From assembly GCA_951812925.1 (NCBI GenBank), contig OX638369.1:50525061-50589060 (forward strand): a DNA stretch of 64,000 bases. The letters run 5' to 3'. Below are positions 34,880 to 47,200 of this stretch, one piece after another. The first letter of the stretch is position 1, and each line of letters opens with the position of its first letter. The translations under genes were made by a program, and so were the position numbers. Source of the stretch: Calliopum simillimum. Its lineage: Eukaryota > Arthropoda > Insecta > Diptera > Lauxaniidae. The notes below the pieces were generated by a model, which had not been told where the DNA came from, did not search any database, and saw nothing but the letters and a program-made list of their open reading frames with translations.

Positions 34880-35946
34880 TTTTTATACCCTACACCCAGG
34901 GTATATTCACTTTGTCCTTCCGTTTTTAACGCAGAGAAGAAGGCGTGGCAGGTATAGAAAAGTATATATATTCTTGATCAGCGTCACCTCCTGAGTCGAT
35001 ATAGCCATGTCCGTCTGTCTGTCTGGCTGGCTGGCTGGCTGGGTGATGTGTGTGGAAATACACTTTTTGGGAAAACTAAGCAAGATAATTCAATGAAATT
35101 TGATACCCTGCCTTCGTCATCAAAGATAGCTCGGGGGATTGAAAATAAGCAAAATCGGTTAACGGACACGCCTACCGCCCATACAAAAAATATATTCAAA
35201 ATGCAATTTTAGGAGTATTTTTCACGACAATGCAACCAAAATACACATAAATACTAGAAATTGTAAGCGCAAGCTCTGAGAAAAAACTGAGCGAACTCGG
35301 ACAAAAGGGCGTGGTACCTCCCATATAAGCAAAAGCTTCAAAACGCTATACTGAAAGCGATTTTTGAGATATTCGAACCAAATTTAACTCAGACACTAAG
35401 AACTATAAATGAAAGCTCTCAACAAAAATTGGGTGAAATCGGACAAGGGGGCGTGGCACCTCTCATATAAGCAAAAGCTTCAAAACGCTATACTGAAAGC
35501 GATTTTTGAGATATTCGAACCAAATTTAACTCAGACACTAAGAACTATAAATGAAAGCTCTCAACAAAAATTGGGTGAAATCGGACAAGGGGGCGTGGCA
35601 CCTCCCATATGAGCAAAAGTTTCAAAATGCCATACGGAAAGAGTTTTTTGAGATAATCCAAACAAATTTCACTCAAATACTAAAGACTATAAATGCACGC
35701 TCTAAGCTAAAACTAGAGGAACTCGGACAAGAGGGCGTGGCACCTCCTATATAAGCAAAAGCTTCAAATCACTATGCTGAAAACATTTTTCACTCAGACA
35801 TTTAAACCTATAAATGCAAGCTCTGAACAAAAACTGGGTGAACTCGAACAAGAGGGCGTAGCACCTCCCATATGAGCAAAATTTTAAAAATACTGCAGTG
35901 TAGGGTATTTAATGTTTGGCCAGGCCAAATTTTACACCCTTACTAG
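34880..35946 (+). mobile_element. DINE-1/Helentron-like element, copy 4 (best preserved)
   Basis: It begins TTTTTATACCCTACACCCA, then a CTGT/GGCT microsatellite (about 35012-35043), then tandem units of about 142 bp from 35220 to 35880 with 'GGGGGCGTGGCACCTC'. Next are TGTAGGGTAT (complement of the left ATACCCTACA), the perfect hairpin TTTGGCCAGGCCAAA at 35915-35929, and the terminus CTAG at 35943-35946 followed by T. No replicase is encoded. The identical 67-residue frames at 35409 and 35551 are just two tandem units. Confidence 0.78.
35220..35880. repeat. ~142-bp tandem repeat array
   Basis: Four to five units. The pair starting near 35330 and 35472 is almost identical, including ATGAAAGCTCTCAACAAAAA. 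The array is the internal repeat of the Helentron-like element. Confidence 0.85.
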
Positions 35947-38202
35947 TTATTTTTTTCTTCGCAAATGTCAAATCAGTGAGCAAAACAAAACAATAGTGAC
36001 AATTGATTTGTAAATATCATTTTATTTTCGTTTGCAGTTTTTGAAATTTTTTATTCTAAAAAGCTTTGAATATTGTGAAAATGCATTGCGTACACATATT
36101 TTTGATAGAGCAGCGTTAGCGGGATGTACAATTTCTTCATGGTCAATACTCCGAAGGTGTTAAGCATGTATTGAAAATCATTGAAAGCTGAAAACAGAGT
36201 TCAGTAACCTGATGGATTGGAATAGTTGCGCTAGCCAAATTGCTACCAGTTACAAAGATCCTGGTACCAAAAGTTCAGAATTTCAGGACAACGCATTGTT
36301 TGGAAATTAACACGTGATGAAGATGCCAACTATTTCTCAAATAAATGTGAAATTCTCACTTCATCCGGGATATTTACTCATCGGATAGCAACTTCGCATC
36401 GTCTGGTTCATGAGATAAATTACTGCATCTTTGGGACTTAGCTTTTGTGAAGGATATGACTAAGCTAAAACATTAAGAAAAGTACAAGAACAAACAAAAA
36501 TGATGTTAGTATTTATGTCGAAAAATCATATGCATTTTTGAGACTGAATTTGGTTTTTTTCATACAATGCCGATTTCATCTTTAATTAAAGAGATTGGTT
36601 ATATCTGGTGTTTTATCACATCCTGGTGACTTGGTTTTCCACGACTAACTTTCTTATAGTTTGCACTCAAGTGCTTGGCGGCAAATTTTGCAGTTTCCGG
36701 AGAGTGTGCCATATCCATTTCCATTTGCGTAGCTAAATAGAAAACTATTAGAGTTGTTAACGATAATAAACAAACAACTTACGTGCTTCTCTATTTTTCT
36801 TATCACTAAAATTCTTAAAATTTAGGAAACAATTTATTTCAACACGAATTTAAAATGTAAGAAATTTCAAATTACCCTTTCTTTCTTTGTTTTGATTCTA
36901 ATCTTTTGACAGATAGCAAGGCAAGATGCAGGGTTATATTTTTTTATTTTGACAACTTGCCATAACCATTGTTATTGAATCATGGCTTGAAGATGATTTG
37001 ATATAGTGAAGTCACACGAAGGCAATCGGAAGGAAATGATAAGCATCACTTCCCTCCGCTTGCCTACAAATTTGAAGTGCCTCACGTGCCCGTGCGCTAC
37101 GTGCCCGTGCCCTTCGTGTGACACCCCACATAGTGAGTTCCATGGTTGAATTATTATTGAATCATGGTGTGTACAGTGTACACTCAGAGCTCAAAATTGG
37201 TGATGCCAAACATATTCGAATTTAACAAATAAAAAATTGCAAAATTTGATAGTGTGTACAACCCCTATTCGTTGGTGGATAAAGATTTAATTTTTCCTTC
37301 GATGAAAAAATAAATATAATTTAACATAATTTTGCGGTAACAAAATTACTTGAATGCAAGTGTAAAAGTGAGTTTAAATACAACTTACAATAAATATAAT
37401 AAAAGTGAGAAATTGTGCCGGAAGTTGCATGTCTTAAAAAAATTTTGCCTTTGTCAGCTAAAAAAAGCACTAGAAAATTTTAAATTTTTTACAATTTTAG
37501 ATAACGAATGTGTTTCAAGTAAAATAGTGAAAATCACTGCAAATAGTGAAAAGAATGCAAATTTGTGTATGCTCCCGTGTGTGTGTATAGTGTTGTGTTG
37601 AAAAATGCGAAAAAAATATAAAATTTTAATTGATTTTTCACTTTTCTTATAGAAAAATCGTAACTCTCAATTGACTTGAGGGTGGGTGCAAGAAGTAGAA
37701 AAAAAAACGGTAAAACGTAAAGTCGACGAGAAGCAACCAAAAAAACTAGCAGTAGCGGCAGCAGCAGAGGCCACGGCAAAAACGCAGCACAGTTCTGTGT
37801 ACAAAAAGGAACGAAAGAAAAAGGAGTAAAAAGGAATACACACAAGAATACCGAAACAAGAACAAAAACAACAACTGAAAAAAGTACTATTACACTTGAC
37901 TCGTATTAATTCACTAGAAAATACAAAGAACAAGAAGGAAAAAATAAAAAACAAAAAAAAAAAAAAAATCATTTAACACATCCGCCGTACACTCGGCTGC
38001 TGCACAAAATATTTTTCTGACAGATAATATATATAATTTTTTCTTTTGGAAAAAAAGAGACGCCCCTATTTATCGAGTGCATTGGCATCGTTGAGTTGGC
38101 TAACCACTTGATAAGTCAAACGAAAAAGAAAGCCCGGAAGTAGATAACATTCTTCACCACAGATACTTATATTTCCGAGTAGAATAATTAGCCACCTTCA
38201 AC
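35947..38202. other. Dap160 upstream region and probable 5' UTR
   Basis: The left part has a partial match (36893-36985) to the repeat at 30.3/34.1 kb. A hairpin-like pair GTCACACGAAGG / CCTTCGTGTGAC is at about 37010-37112. The stretch from about 37300 to 38202 is purine-rich and continuous with the Dap160 start, so it likely includes the 5' UTR. The transcription start could not be fixed. No gene seen. Confidence 0.45.
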
Positions 38203-41200
38203 ATGAATCCAGATCCTTGGGCCATTACACAACGTGAAAAACTCAAGTATCAGGAACAATTCAAAACACTGCAGCCACAAAATGGTTTTGTTACCGGTGG
38301 TCAGGCGAAAGGCTTCTTTTTGCAATCACAGTTACCACCGCTTATTCTGGGCCAAATATGGTAAGTAGGATATCTCATATTAAAACAAAATTTTGTGTTT
38401 GGGTTTATTTTGAAATTGTAGGGGGAATGGCCCACTTGGGGCTCCAACATTTATGTCCTATGGGTCCTTAATATTTTTAAAGCAATGGAAGGTTTCTTTA
38501 AAGAGTCTGTCTATACGGGGCGTTCCGCGTACGCGAAAACTCCTCTCTCTCTCAATTTACTCAATTAGCGTACGCGAAATCCAGTGAAGTTTTTTCCCCC
38601 GGGACGCATCTTCGTTACAACAGTAATTTTAAATAAAAGTAGGGGTAAGTGGGCGGCCTGCGGCCGCAGCTCAGGATTTAAACCCGTCAGACATCCAATA
38701 CCGGCTTCGCGGCGGCCTTCGGCCGCGGATCAGTACATAAATTAATCAAGTTCCCCGGGGGAAAAAACTTCACTGGATTTCGCGTACGCTAATTGAGTTT
38801 CGCGTACGCTAATTGAGTAAATTGAGAGAGAGAGAGGAGTTTTCGCGTACGCGGAACGCCCCGTATAGACATTTCCTTCTTTAAATGGCACAAGTTTTAT
38901 TTCTTTCTTTTATCAGAACAAACTATAACTGCAAAATTTAGTTTTTCAATTACACAGTCCTGCATGGGTTTTCCTCACTAAGTTTAAAAATCGATTTCTA
39001 CGGATTTAAGTGTGCTGATTACAAGAAAAAAAGTGAAAAATTCCAGCACGTCACAATTTTCAGTGATTTAAGTTTTACTTAAGTGCCTTTTTTGTATATA
39101 CAAGACTACCACGCCCACATACTACTGAACGTATCAAAACCATATTTACACCAGATATTTTTTTGGTGCTCCCAAAACATCTATAAGAAATATGGGATTG
39201 ATTGGACAAAGGGGTGTTGTACCCCTCATACAAAAAAAAAAACTCAAAATAATTGAAAATTTTATTTGAGTCGCTCCTACGCCTTTACCAGTAAGTATAT
39301 TGAAACCATATTAACAGCATATATCCCCACCTGATATTCCGACACATTTGTTTTGACAGTAGGGGTAATCGAATGAAAGTACGGTGCGCTCGGTATGCAA
39401 AGAAAACAACAAAAACAAAAAAAAAAAAAAAAAAACGCATATCTACTTACTTGACCTGCATTATGAAACTTGATTTCTGGATGAATACTATGCATAACAT
39501 TTATCTTGATCGTACGGGGAGCATATGGTGCAAGAATGGTTAAATATGTTCAGTATTTTAGGCGTGTTATTGAAGAGTACGTAAGCACAAACGATTGAAT
39601 TAATAAGTTTTCAAATGACGCACAGACGAACAAGGGTACCCCTCTTAAAATTACGAGAGTTTTTTTTAATGTATTTTTTGATTCTGAGCCCAAATCCACG
39701 ATTTTCCATTATTTTTGAGGTTATGAAAACTGGAATATCTCAAAATTCTGACGTGATGGAAAAAAACCAAGTTCAGATTAGTGATTAGGAGGTCCCAAAC
39801 CACCATAATTGGCTTCAAAAATTAAGAAAGGAAAAAAAGTATCGAATTTGCAGGCCTGTGTTATCATTGTTACTTTTAAAGAGTTTGATAGATCACTAGA
39901 TTGTGATGTAATCAAAATCATAAAATAGTTTTCACAATTCCATGTAGTTTCTTATGAATTTTATAGCACACTGCACACACAGGTATTTGTTTGATCTAGG
40001 CAGCTAAAAGTCTCGATATCAAAATAGCAAATGCATCTTAAAAATAGACTAAAATGGAGTGAAAAGCCCAAAGGAAAATTCCCAGCCTCTTTGCTTCACC
40101 GTGCACCGTCTTCAATTAACATCAGTCGAAAATAGATTGTGACAAATGGTGTACGTATCTGTTCGCAGAAATTTTTAAAAACAAAGACTCTGAATGCCAA
40201 AACTTCTACTTTCAAGACCATCTCAGGAGTTATGAATATGATGGAGCCTTACACAGCAGATAACTTGGGTTTGTCTTGACTTCATGGACAATAAATTGAT
40301 CGTCAGCTAGATTTAAAATTTAGTTTGACGCCTTTATTTTGAACCTGTTTTGCATTACCGAAGCTTTCAAAAGTGCTCTGCACTGTGGGGTGAAGTTCAA
40401 GACTCCTGAAACAAAATTTCAAACATGAGGTGACAGGATTTGATCGATTCTATGACAAGACCTTCCAGAGCCGTAACTGGCAAAAAAAAAAAAAATATAA
40501 CCATTCTGGGCTGGAATACCCCCGTGCATTACACATTATTAACACTGGTGGAACAATAGCGAGGACTCCTCCAGACAATTTGTGAATGGAGTTGTGCTGG
40601 GTTCCGCCAGTCTCAATATAAACAAAACCACAAAAGTGATTGTGATTTAGTTGGGAACATTTTCCAAAGTTCTATCCCTTAAACTAATTAGCGAAGAAAA
40701 AAATAAAAATATATTGTCAACCTCTAAACAAAATATGTTAAAAATTTTAAAATTAATAATTTTTCCTCATATATTTGCATCGTTATAAGCAAATAAAGAA
40801 TTTTGATCGTCTAGATCGTGCAAATACCAGAATGTCCACTGTTTTTAAAGATTTATCTCAAATAAGTATTTTTCAAACACTTAACCTTCAGCTGGCGTTA
40901 GAACAAACGATGATTATCGCAATAGCTTCATGCACACTTAGGTGACGCACCAGTCAATTATGATGTCTATTATTTTATGTATTTACTTTGTTGTTATTTC
41001 TTAAGAGTTCGATCACTGGATTGTGATCACATGAGTACTCGTTTCATGTGGAATCAGCTTCGGAATTTTCGAAAACCGAAAGTATTTTTGAGTTCTGGGT
41101 CCGTTGGGAATAGTTCTGCATGTTTCACAAAATTCGAAATAGTTCTGTGAAATAAGATAAGTTTTTTCGAGCTCATAAGTAAGAGTTTTTTCAAAACAAC

Positions 41201-44200
41201 AAAAATGCTGTAGTTTTAGCCCGACGATATCGATACCTTAGAGCGCTAGAGTCCTATCTCCATTTTTTCAATTGTTGGGAAATGCAAAAAAAAAAAAGAT
41301 TTCAAACAGTGGTTATTTAGAATTGGCTGCTATTTTGATATAATGATACATGCAATAATTTTACCTATAGTATATTTTAACATAATTTAATGTTTTTAAC
41401 CAATTTTATTAATTTCTAATAAAATCCCAGCCAATTTATAGTATGTCATTACTTCTGCCCTTAAATAGAATTGCACTACTATTTAAGTAAACGAGACATT
41501 TAGTAAATTTTATGGAATTTTTCCACTAAAATGTTGTCAAAAGTCATGAAACGCTTATAAAACACGAAAAAAACTAAATTAATTTTTTTTTTTTTTTCAT
41601 TTTTGGTTCCGACACACAAGGGTCTCCCCTTGGGTGTAACAAAATTTGTTTAATAAAATGTCGTAAAAAGTCATAAAACGCGAAGAAAACACGAAAAAAC
41701 GAATTTTTTTTTTTTAAAATGTGAGTTATTTGAATATTCAGTGGAGATAGGACAGTAGCGCTCTTCAAAAAATTACAGTTTGGAGATAGGATTTTTCTTA
41801 ATGTTCAAATATTTTGGTGTTATAGAGGTATTTTGACATCACACTGTTTTCCACACGGTAAAGAAGCCCACAATGATACCAAAACTGCAAAAATCGCAAA
41901 ATCGCAAAAAAAGGAGATAGGACTATAGCGCTCTAAGGTATCAATATGTAGTCACCAAATTGTAAAATCTGCTATATTTATCGCGGTTAATCCACAAAAA
42001 AATGTAAATAAATGTTAAAAATCTGAATGTTACTATTCAAATAGAATTAAAGTTATCTGAACATTGTTTTGAATTACCGGTATACATTTCTTTTATAGCG
42101 CAATGCATTCAAAATATTAAACAAGCAACTCTTCACTGTCTTTTTGTAACTTATGACTCACTGCTTAAGTTTCCTCCCAAGGACACTTTATATGGTGTTT
42201 ATAAAGTTTTTTATGCTGCTACAATAAAAACATTTATATAAATGAGGTTGCATTTGTACTTGAGCGTGAATTGACATTACTAATGTACTTGTTTTTCTGG
42301 AAAGTAGTTATTGTTGTACAAACTGCAGCTCTTAATATTTTTAGTAAAATATTTCTTTGCTTTAATACTGGCTGAAAAAAACCCGGGTTTTTTTGGGTTT
42401 CATTGGGTTTTTTGGGTTTTGGGTTTTTTAATATTCGATAAAAAGAGTTTCAAATCTTTCAAAAATAAGTTTTAATTATTTTTTTAATTGATTTCAAAGA
42501 ACAAATAATAATAATATAATAAAATATTACAAAAATATTCTTTATTATTATTTTCACGAAGAAATCTATAGACTTTTACAAGCTTGGCAGCTTTTTCAGT
42601 TCAAAGACTATTTCGAATGGGTGACCAAATTAATCCATATCGATACGTCCAACGTAAAAATTGGTAACTCGAAAATAGTAGTTTTTAGTTATGATCATTT
42701 TTGTATTGTTTTCGTTAAAACAAGAAAACCAAAAACAAAAATTTAATAAATACTTTTGAGATCTGTAGACAAAATAAAGGTTTTTCGACTTTTAAATCGT
42801 TGTCTTTATTCCAAATTGATTTACAGAGATATTTACAGTTTCAACTTATAGTTTGGACAAAAATTAATAAATATGAGTTGTAACTCTAGTTACCAACTAA
42901 TGTTCCTTTTCAGCAACCAAATGTTCCATGAGAAAAGTTGGTAACTTAACTTGCCAACTACCATTAAAAAATAGTTTACGGACATTACGTTGGTATGTAG
43001 GACTTACAACCACTGATTTTTAATGAAAAATTAACTAATAACTTTGTAAGTTAAGTTACCAACGCAATTTGTCATTTTTGTCCCGTGCATAAGTTAACAA
43101 CTTAAGTTGCCAAGTTTTTGCATGGAAACCTCATTAAAATATACTTAGGTTTTCACTTCAAAAATTGCTCCCAGTCCTTAAAATTTCAAGCTAGAGATAC
43201 CAAAATTTGACACAAGATAGAGTCTAATACGCAGATTTCGAAAATCATTGTCCCGTAAAAAGTTGGTAACTTGAGTTACAAACTTTGACGTTGGATGTAT
43301 CGATATGTAGAAAAAATTCGTTTAATTCCTGCAGAGCTTGAAGTGCACGAATGCAATTTTTTGAATAATTCGCAAAATCCAGCTGGTATGTTGTTTTGTT
43401 TTGCAGTTTTCATCTCCATTATCTGACACCATTTGGATGCAGCAAATTTTTTAATAACATCTTTAAACATGTTTGGTGGAAAGTTTAACAAAATTGTATG
43501 GAATTCAGGATAACGTGTACTTAACCAATTTCAGCTGGCAGCTCTTGCTCGGAACTTAATCTTCGGTCTCTATATATAGGATCAGTGATGTAGGCAAGAA
43601 AATGAAAAGGTAAAATGGCTTCATTAGTTAGATCTGAGGATTCAAGGAGATCTAACCAGATATCCACCGATTTTGAAATGGTTGATGTGTTGCTCTGCAA
43701 CAAATCCAAAGAGTTTCCAACTATAGTTAACTGTTTGTATAAATTGTTTGCCTCTGAATAGAAACCAATAGTTAATAAAATGTTATTTCTTGAAACATCA
43801 ATACAATTCTCAATTCTAATTTCATTGTACTTATGATAAAATTAAATAAATGTACGTGCACACTCTTTTTGTGAATTCCATCTTGTATCATTTGGTATTT
43901 GGTGCATCAGCCCTTTTTTTTTCAATAAGCCACCCATATGGCTGGTGATGGTTTCAAAAATATTTATGGACTTCCACAATCTGTTTTAAAACATTTTTTG
44001 GAGTTACCACAGATTCTAAAAGATTTAGATAATGCGCAGAGCACCCATACGTCAATATATCTGGAACATCTTCATTTTGTTTTCGTTGTCAGTGCAAACC
44101 GCAAAAACCTCTTGCTTATGTTTATGTTTTGTTTCAAGAATGACATCTCTTGCTAATTCGAAACCCTTTTTGCAGTTTTTTTTCTGATCCACAATCAACT

Positions 44201-47200
44201 GCATTTAAAAGATACGAGTTTGGACCTGTATGCATACTGTGAGCAATTATGGGATCGTTTCGAACACTTGACAATCCGTCTACTAACAATGTATTGCACG
44301 CATTTTCTAAATCAATAAGCCACCCATATGGCTGGTGATGGTTTCAAAAATATTTATGGACTTCCACAATCTGTTTTAAAACATTTTTTGGAGTTACCAC
44401 AGATTCTAAAAGATTTAGATAATGCGCAGAGCACCCATACGTCAATATATTCGGAACATCTTCATTTTGTTTTCGTTGTCAGTGCAAACCGCAAAAACCT
44501 CTTGCTTATGTTTATGTTTTGTTTCAAGAATGACATCTCTTGCTAATTCGAAACCCTTTTTGCAGTTTTTTTTCTGATCCACAATCAACTGCATTTAAAA
44601 GATACGAGTTTGGACCTGTATGCATACTGTGAGCAATTATGGGATCGTTTCGAACACTTGACAATCCGTCTACTAACAATGTATTGCACGCATTTTCTAA
44701 ATCGTGAACCATTTTTTCATCGACCTCATCTGATATTTCATCCAAAAGAGATCCGGCGAGCTGCTTTCTATTCGGAGGCTTATAACCTGGTCGAAGTGCT
44801 TCAAATATTTGTTTTGTAATGTTCTTTTCGACGACAGAAAATGGTATATTGTTGGCAAAAAAAAAAATCTTGCAATGCAATAGTAATAGCTTTTTACTGA
44901 GAAATATAATAAAAGTTGTTTTCTGACTTTTATTTTTTCTACCTCTTTTTTCTGAAAACTATTTCCACGCGTTTCGTTTTTGAATACTCCTGATATGAAG
45001 TAATTTGTTATTGTAAAAAAGCCAACTGAATGATTTTTTTTTTTAAAAACCCAATAAAACCCAAAAAAACCCGAAAATTGCGAGTTTTTTTAGGTGGGTA
45101 AAATCCAATAAAACCCGGGGGGGTTTTTTTGGGCTGGGCAAAATATGTCAGCCCTGATATTGATTCAACTTATTCTTAAATAAAGCACATGACCTTCATA
45201 AAAGAATATTTGTTTTCGGTTTATTTTTTACCTTACTTATCCTTTATTTAATTGTAAAGTTTTATAGTCACTAAAAAAACTTTACTGTAAACTGTATGTA
45301 CAAACATACGCTCCATGGAAATTAAAAGACACCATAAACCCATTTTTGTGATTATAACAATAATGATTTTTTTCATTAAACTTTGAAATAAATTTCGATC
45401 AAGCTGTATTTTGTGCAAAGGTTTTTTTAAATTGATGCTTAGCATATCCTGAAAAAGTACGTTACATTTAATTTTTTTCATTTTTAGAAATAACCATACA
45501 TTTTGGTTTTTATTACATCGAGTATGTATATCGAAAACTCGACTAGGTAAATAGTTGCCAAAAATTAATAGCCTTATCATGTATGACGAACGAATAAAGT
45601 GACTGATTTTCACTGATTAATATCAACTTATTAAAACTTTTTATTAAGAACTTACTATGACCTAAGCGTTCATTTTAGTCCAAAGAATAAAGTTTGTAAG
45701 CATAAATTTCAAATCATGTTTTAACTTGGAGGATATAAGCAGTTGAAAATCAGTAAAACGATTCGTTCGTCATACATGATAAGGCTATTAAGCTTAAGAA
45801 ATTCTACACAAAGAAGATGTTTCTATCTTTCCCCATAGAATAAAAAATAAAAAATCGACAAGTCAAATCAGTCAGTCAATCAAGTCAGGATTTCGAGATA
45901 TCGTTGCTCGAAAGTGCAAAAGTGGTTATTTTGATAGCGTGGGCCGACCCAACTTTAACGCAATCGAACTTAGTACATATTTGACATTGGCAAACGCCAC
46001 TTATTTTAATTGACATTTCAATAGTGCTGACAAGTTAAAATTTCAACTATTTAACAGCAAAATAGCTGATACCAAGAATTTGTTAATTTGTGCACTTTAG
46101 TGAATAATGAAGATAAAGGTAATACGATTGAAGTGCGCACATTTATTTAAGCTTATAAGATTTTGAATAACTTATTTTAAGATCATTTCGTTTCTTGGTT
46201 CCATTTTGATTCTTCAAAAATGTATCAATCGATATCCCAGCTTAAAATAAAAAAAAGGAACTGTTTACTATGAAACTATAGCATAAAGCGAAAAAACTCA
46301 TTCTCCTACCTGTCCCAAACCGCTTGTTAGTGCACTAAATTTGCTCGTTTTGCATATTACAGTTTATTCTAAGATAAATGTATGCAGTTACTGTTTTCCG
46401 GTATTAATTCTTCGAAAAAAATTTATTTACATTGAATTGGCATAAATGGAAGTTGGTCCTCATTCTAGACTATTCTCCGCTCTTTTTTTCTAAGTAAGTT
46501 GCAAATGTTTTATATATTGAGTGAAAAGAGAACTGAAAGTGAAGGAAAAGAGGAGATTTCATTCTTTCTCAGCTCTTTCAGTGTTAATGCATTTTTTTAA
46601 AAAACGTTAAAAAATTTTGTAAAAAGCACGGTTGAGTGACATTCTCTTGACATTTTTTTTTTTATATTCGTATCCACAAGTTTCAACTTTTTTAAAATTG
46701 TTTGCTATTTTCCTTGTGATATGATTATTTTTACAAAATTTTGAATTCTTCTGGCTGACATTCTCCTTTCAAGTTAACTGTAGTTTTTCAATTTTAGCTT
46801 TTTTTAAACCTCCAATTAAGAAAAAAATATAAAAAATAATTGAGGACAAGAAAAACTATTTTTCCACATTTTTCGAAGAATTACCCATTACTGAAGCAAA
46901 TTCAGGTACAAATGTAGTGGCAGATAAAAGGAACAAATCATGTTTCCTTATTATGTTAACAAAACTAGAAGTTAATAACATATTTTTTGGAAAATATAAC
47001 AGTTCTTTCTAAAAAAAAGTTCCAAATTTCAAGAATTCTTCATATCCATCCCATAAACCGTTGAACAGATTAAAAACTTCTGCCCATCAAGCTCGTTAAC
47101 ATATCTTTCATATGGGACCAATATTTTTCCAAACCATCTAGGACCATCGGCAACTGGCAGACCGCGGTCCAAGCCCGGACCGCGAAAAGCTTGACCGTCA

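Larger units (their letters stand above)
42555..44880 (-). pseudogene. hAT transposase pseudogene
   Basis: In order on the - strand: the segment [20 protein letters not shown] (44820s), [18 protein letters not shown], the region covered by the 390-bp duplication, then [20 protein letters not shown] and the C-terminal dimerisation signature [15 protein letters not shown] (about 43310-43370). The remainder of that C-terminal motif ([20 protein letters not shown]) reappears at about 42560-42635 on the far side of a nested insertion. Dead: frameshifts, a stop, the duplication and the insertion. Confidence 0.8.
42366..45157 (-). mobile_element. Decayed hAT transposon
   Basis: The ends are unusual: a left end with GGCTGAAAAAAACCCGGGTT plus repeated TTTTTTGGGTTT, and a right end with CCCGGGGGGGTTTTTTTGGG and CAGCCCTG. 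Transposase pieces on the - strand run from N-terminal (44880) to C-terminal (about 42560). It is interrupted by a nested 652-bp element and carries a 390-bp tandem duplication. The exact boundary and 8-bp target duplication could not be confirmed. Confidence 0.7.

Noticed and set aside
35409..35754. Two nearly identical 67-residue open frames
   Set aside because: They are consecutive units of the Helentron-like tandem array, 142 bp apart; no start context or family supports translation.
36050..36480. Possible second mariner-type N-terminal remnant (helix-turn-helix-like phrases)
   Set aside because: Too decayed; I could not follow any frame long enough to support it.
37010..37112. GTCACACGAAGG / CCTTCGTGTGAC hairpin as a MITE
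   Set aside because: Only 12 bp of inverted match and no target duplication; kept only as a note in the Dap160 upstream region.
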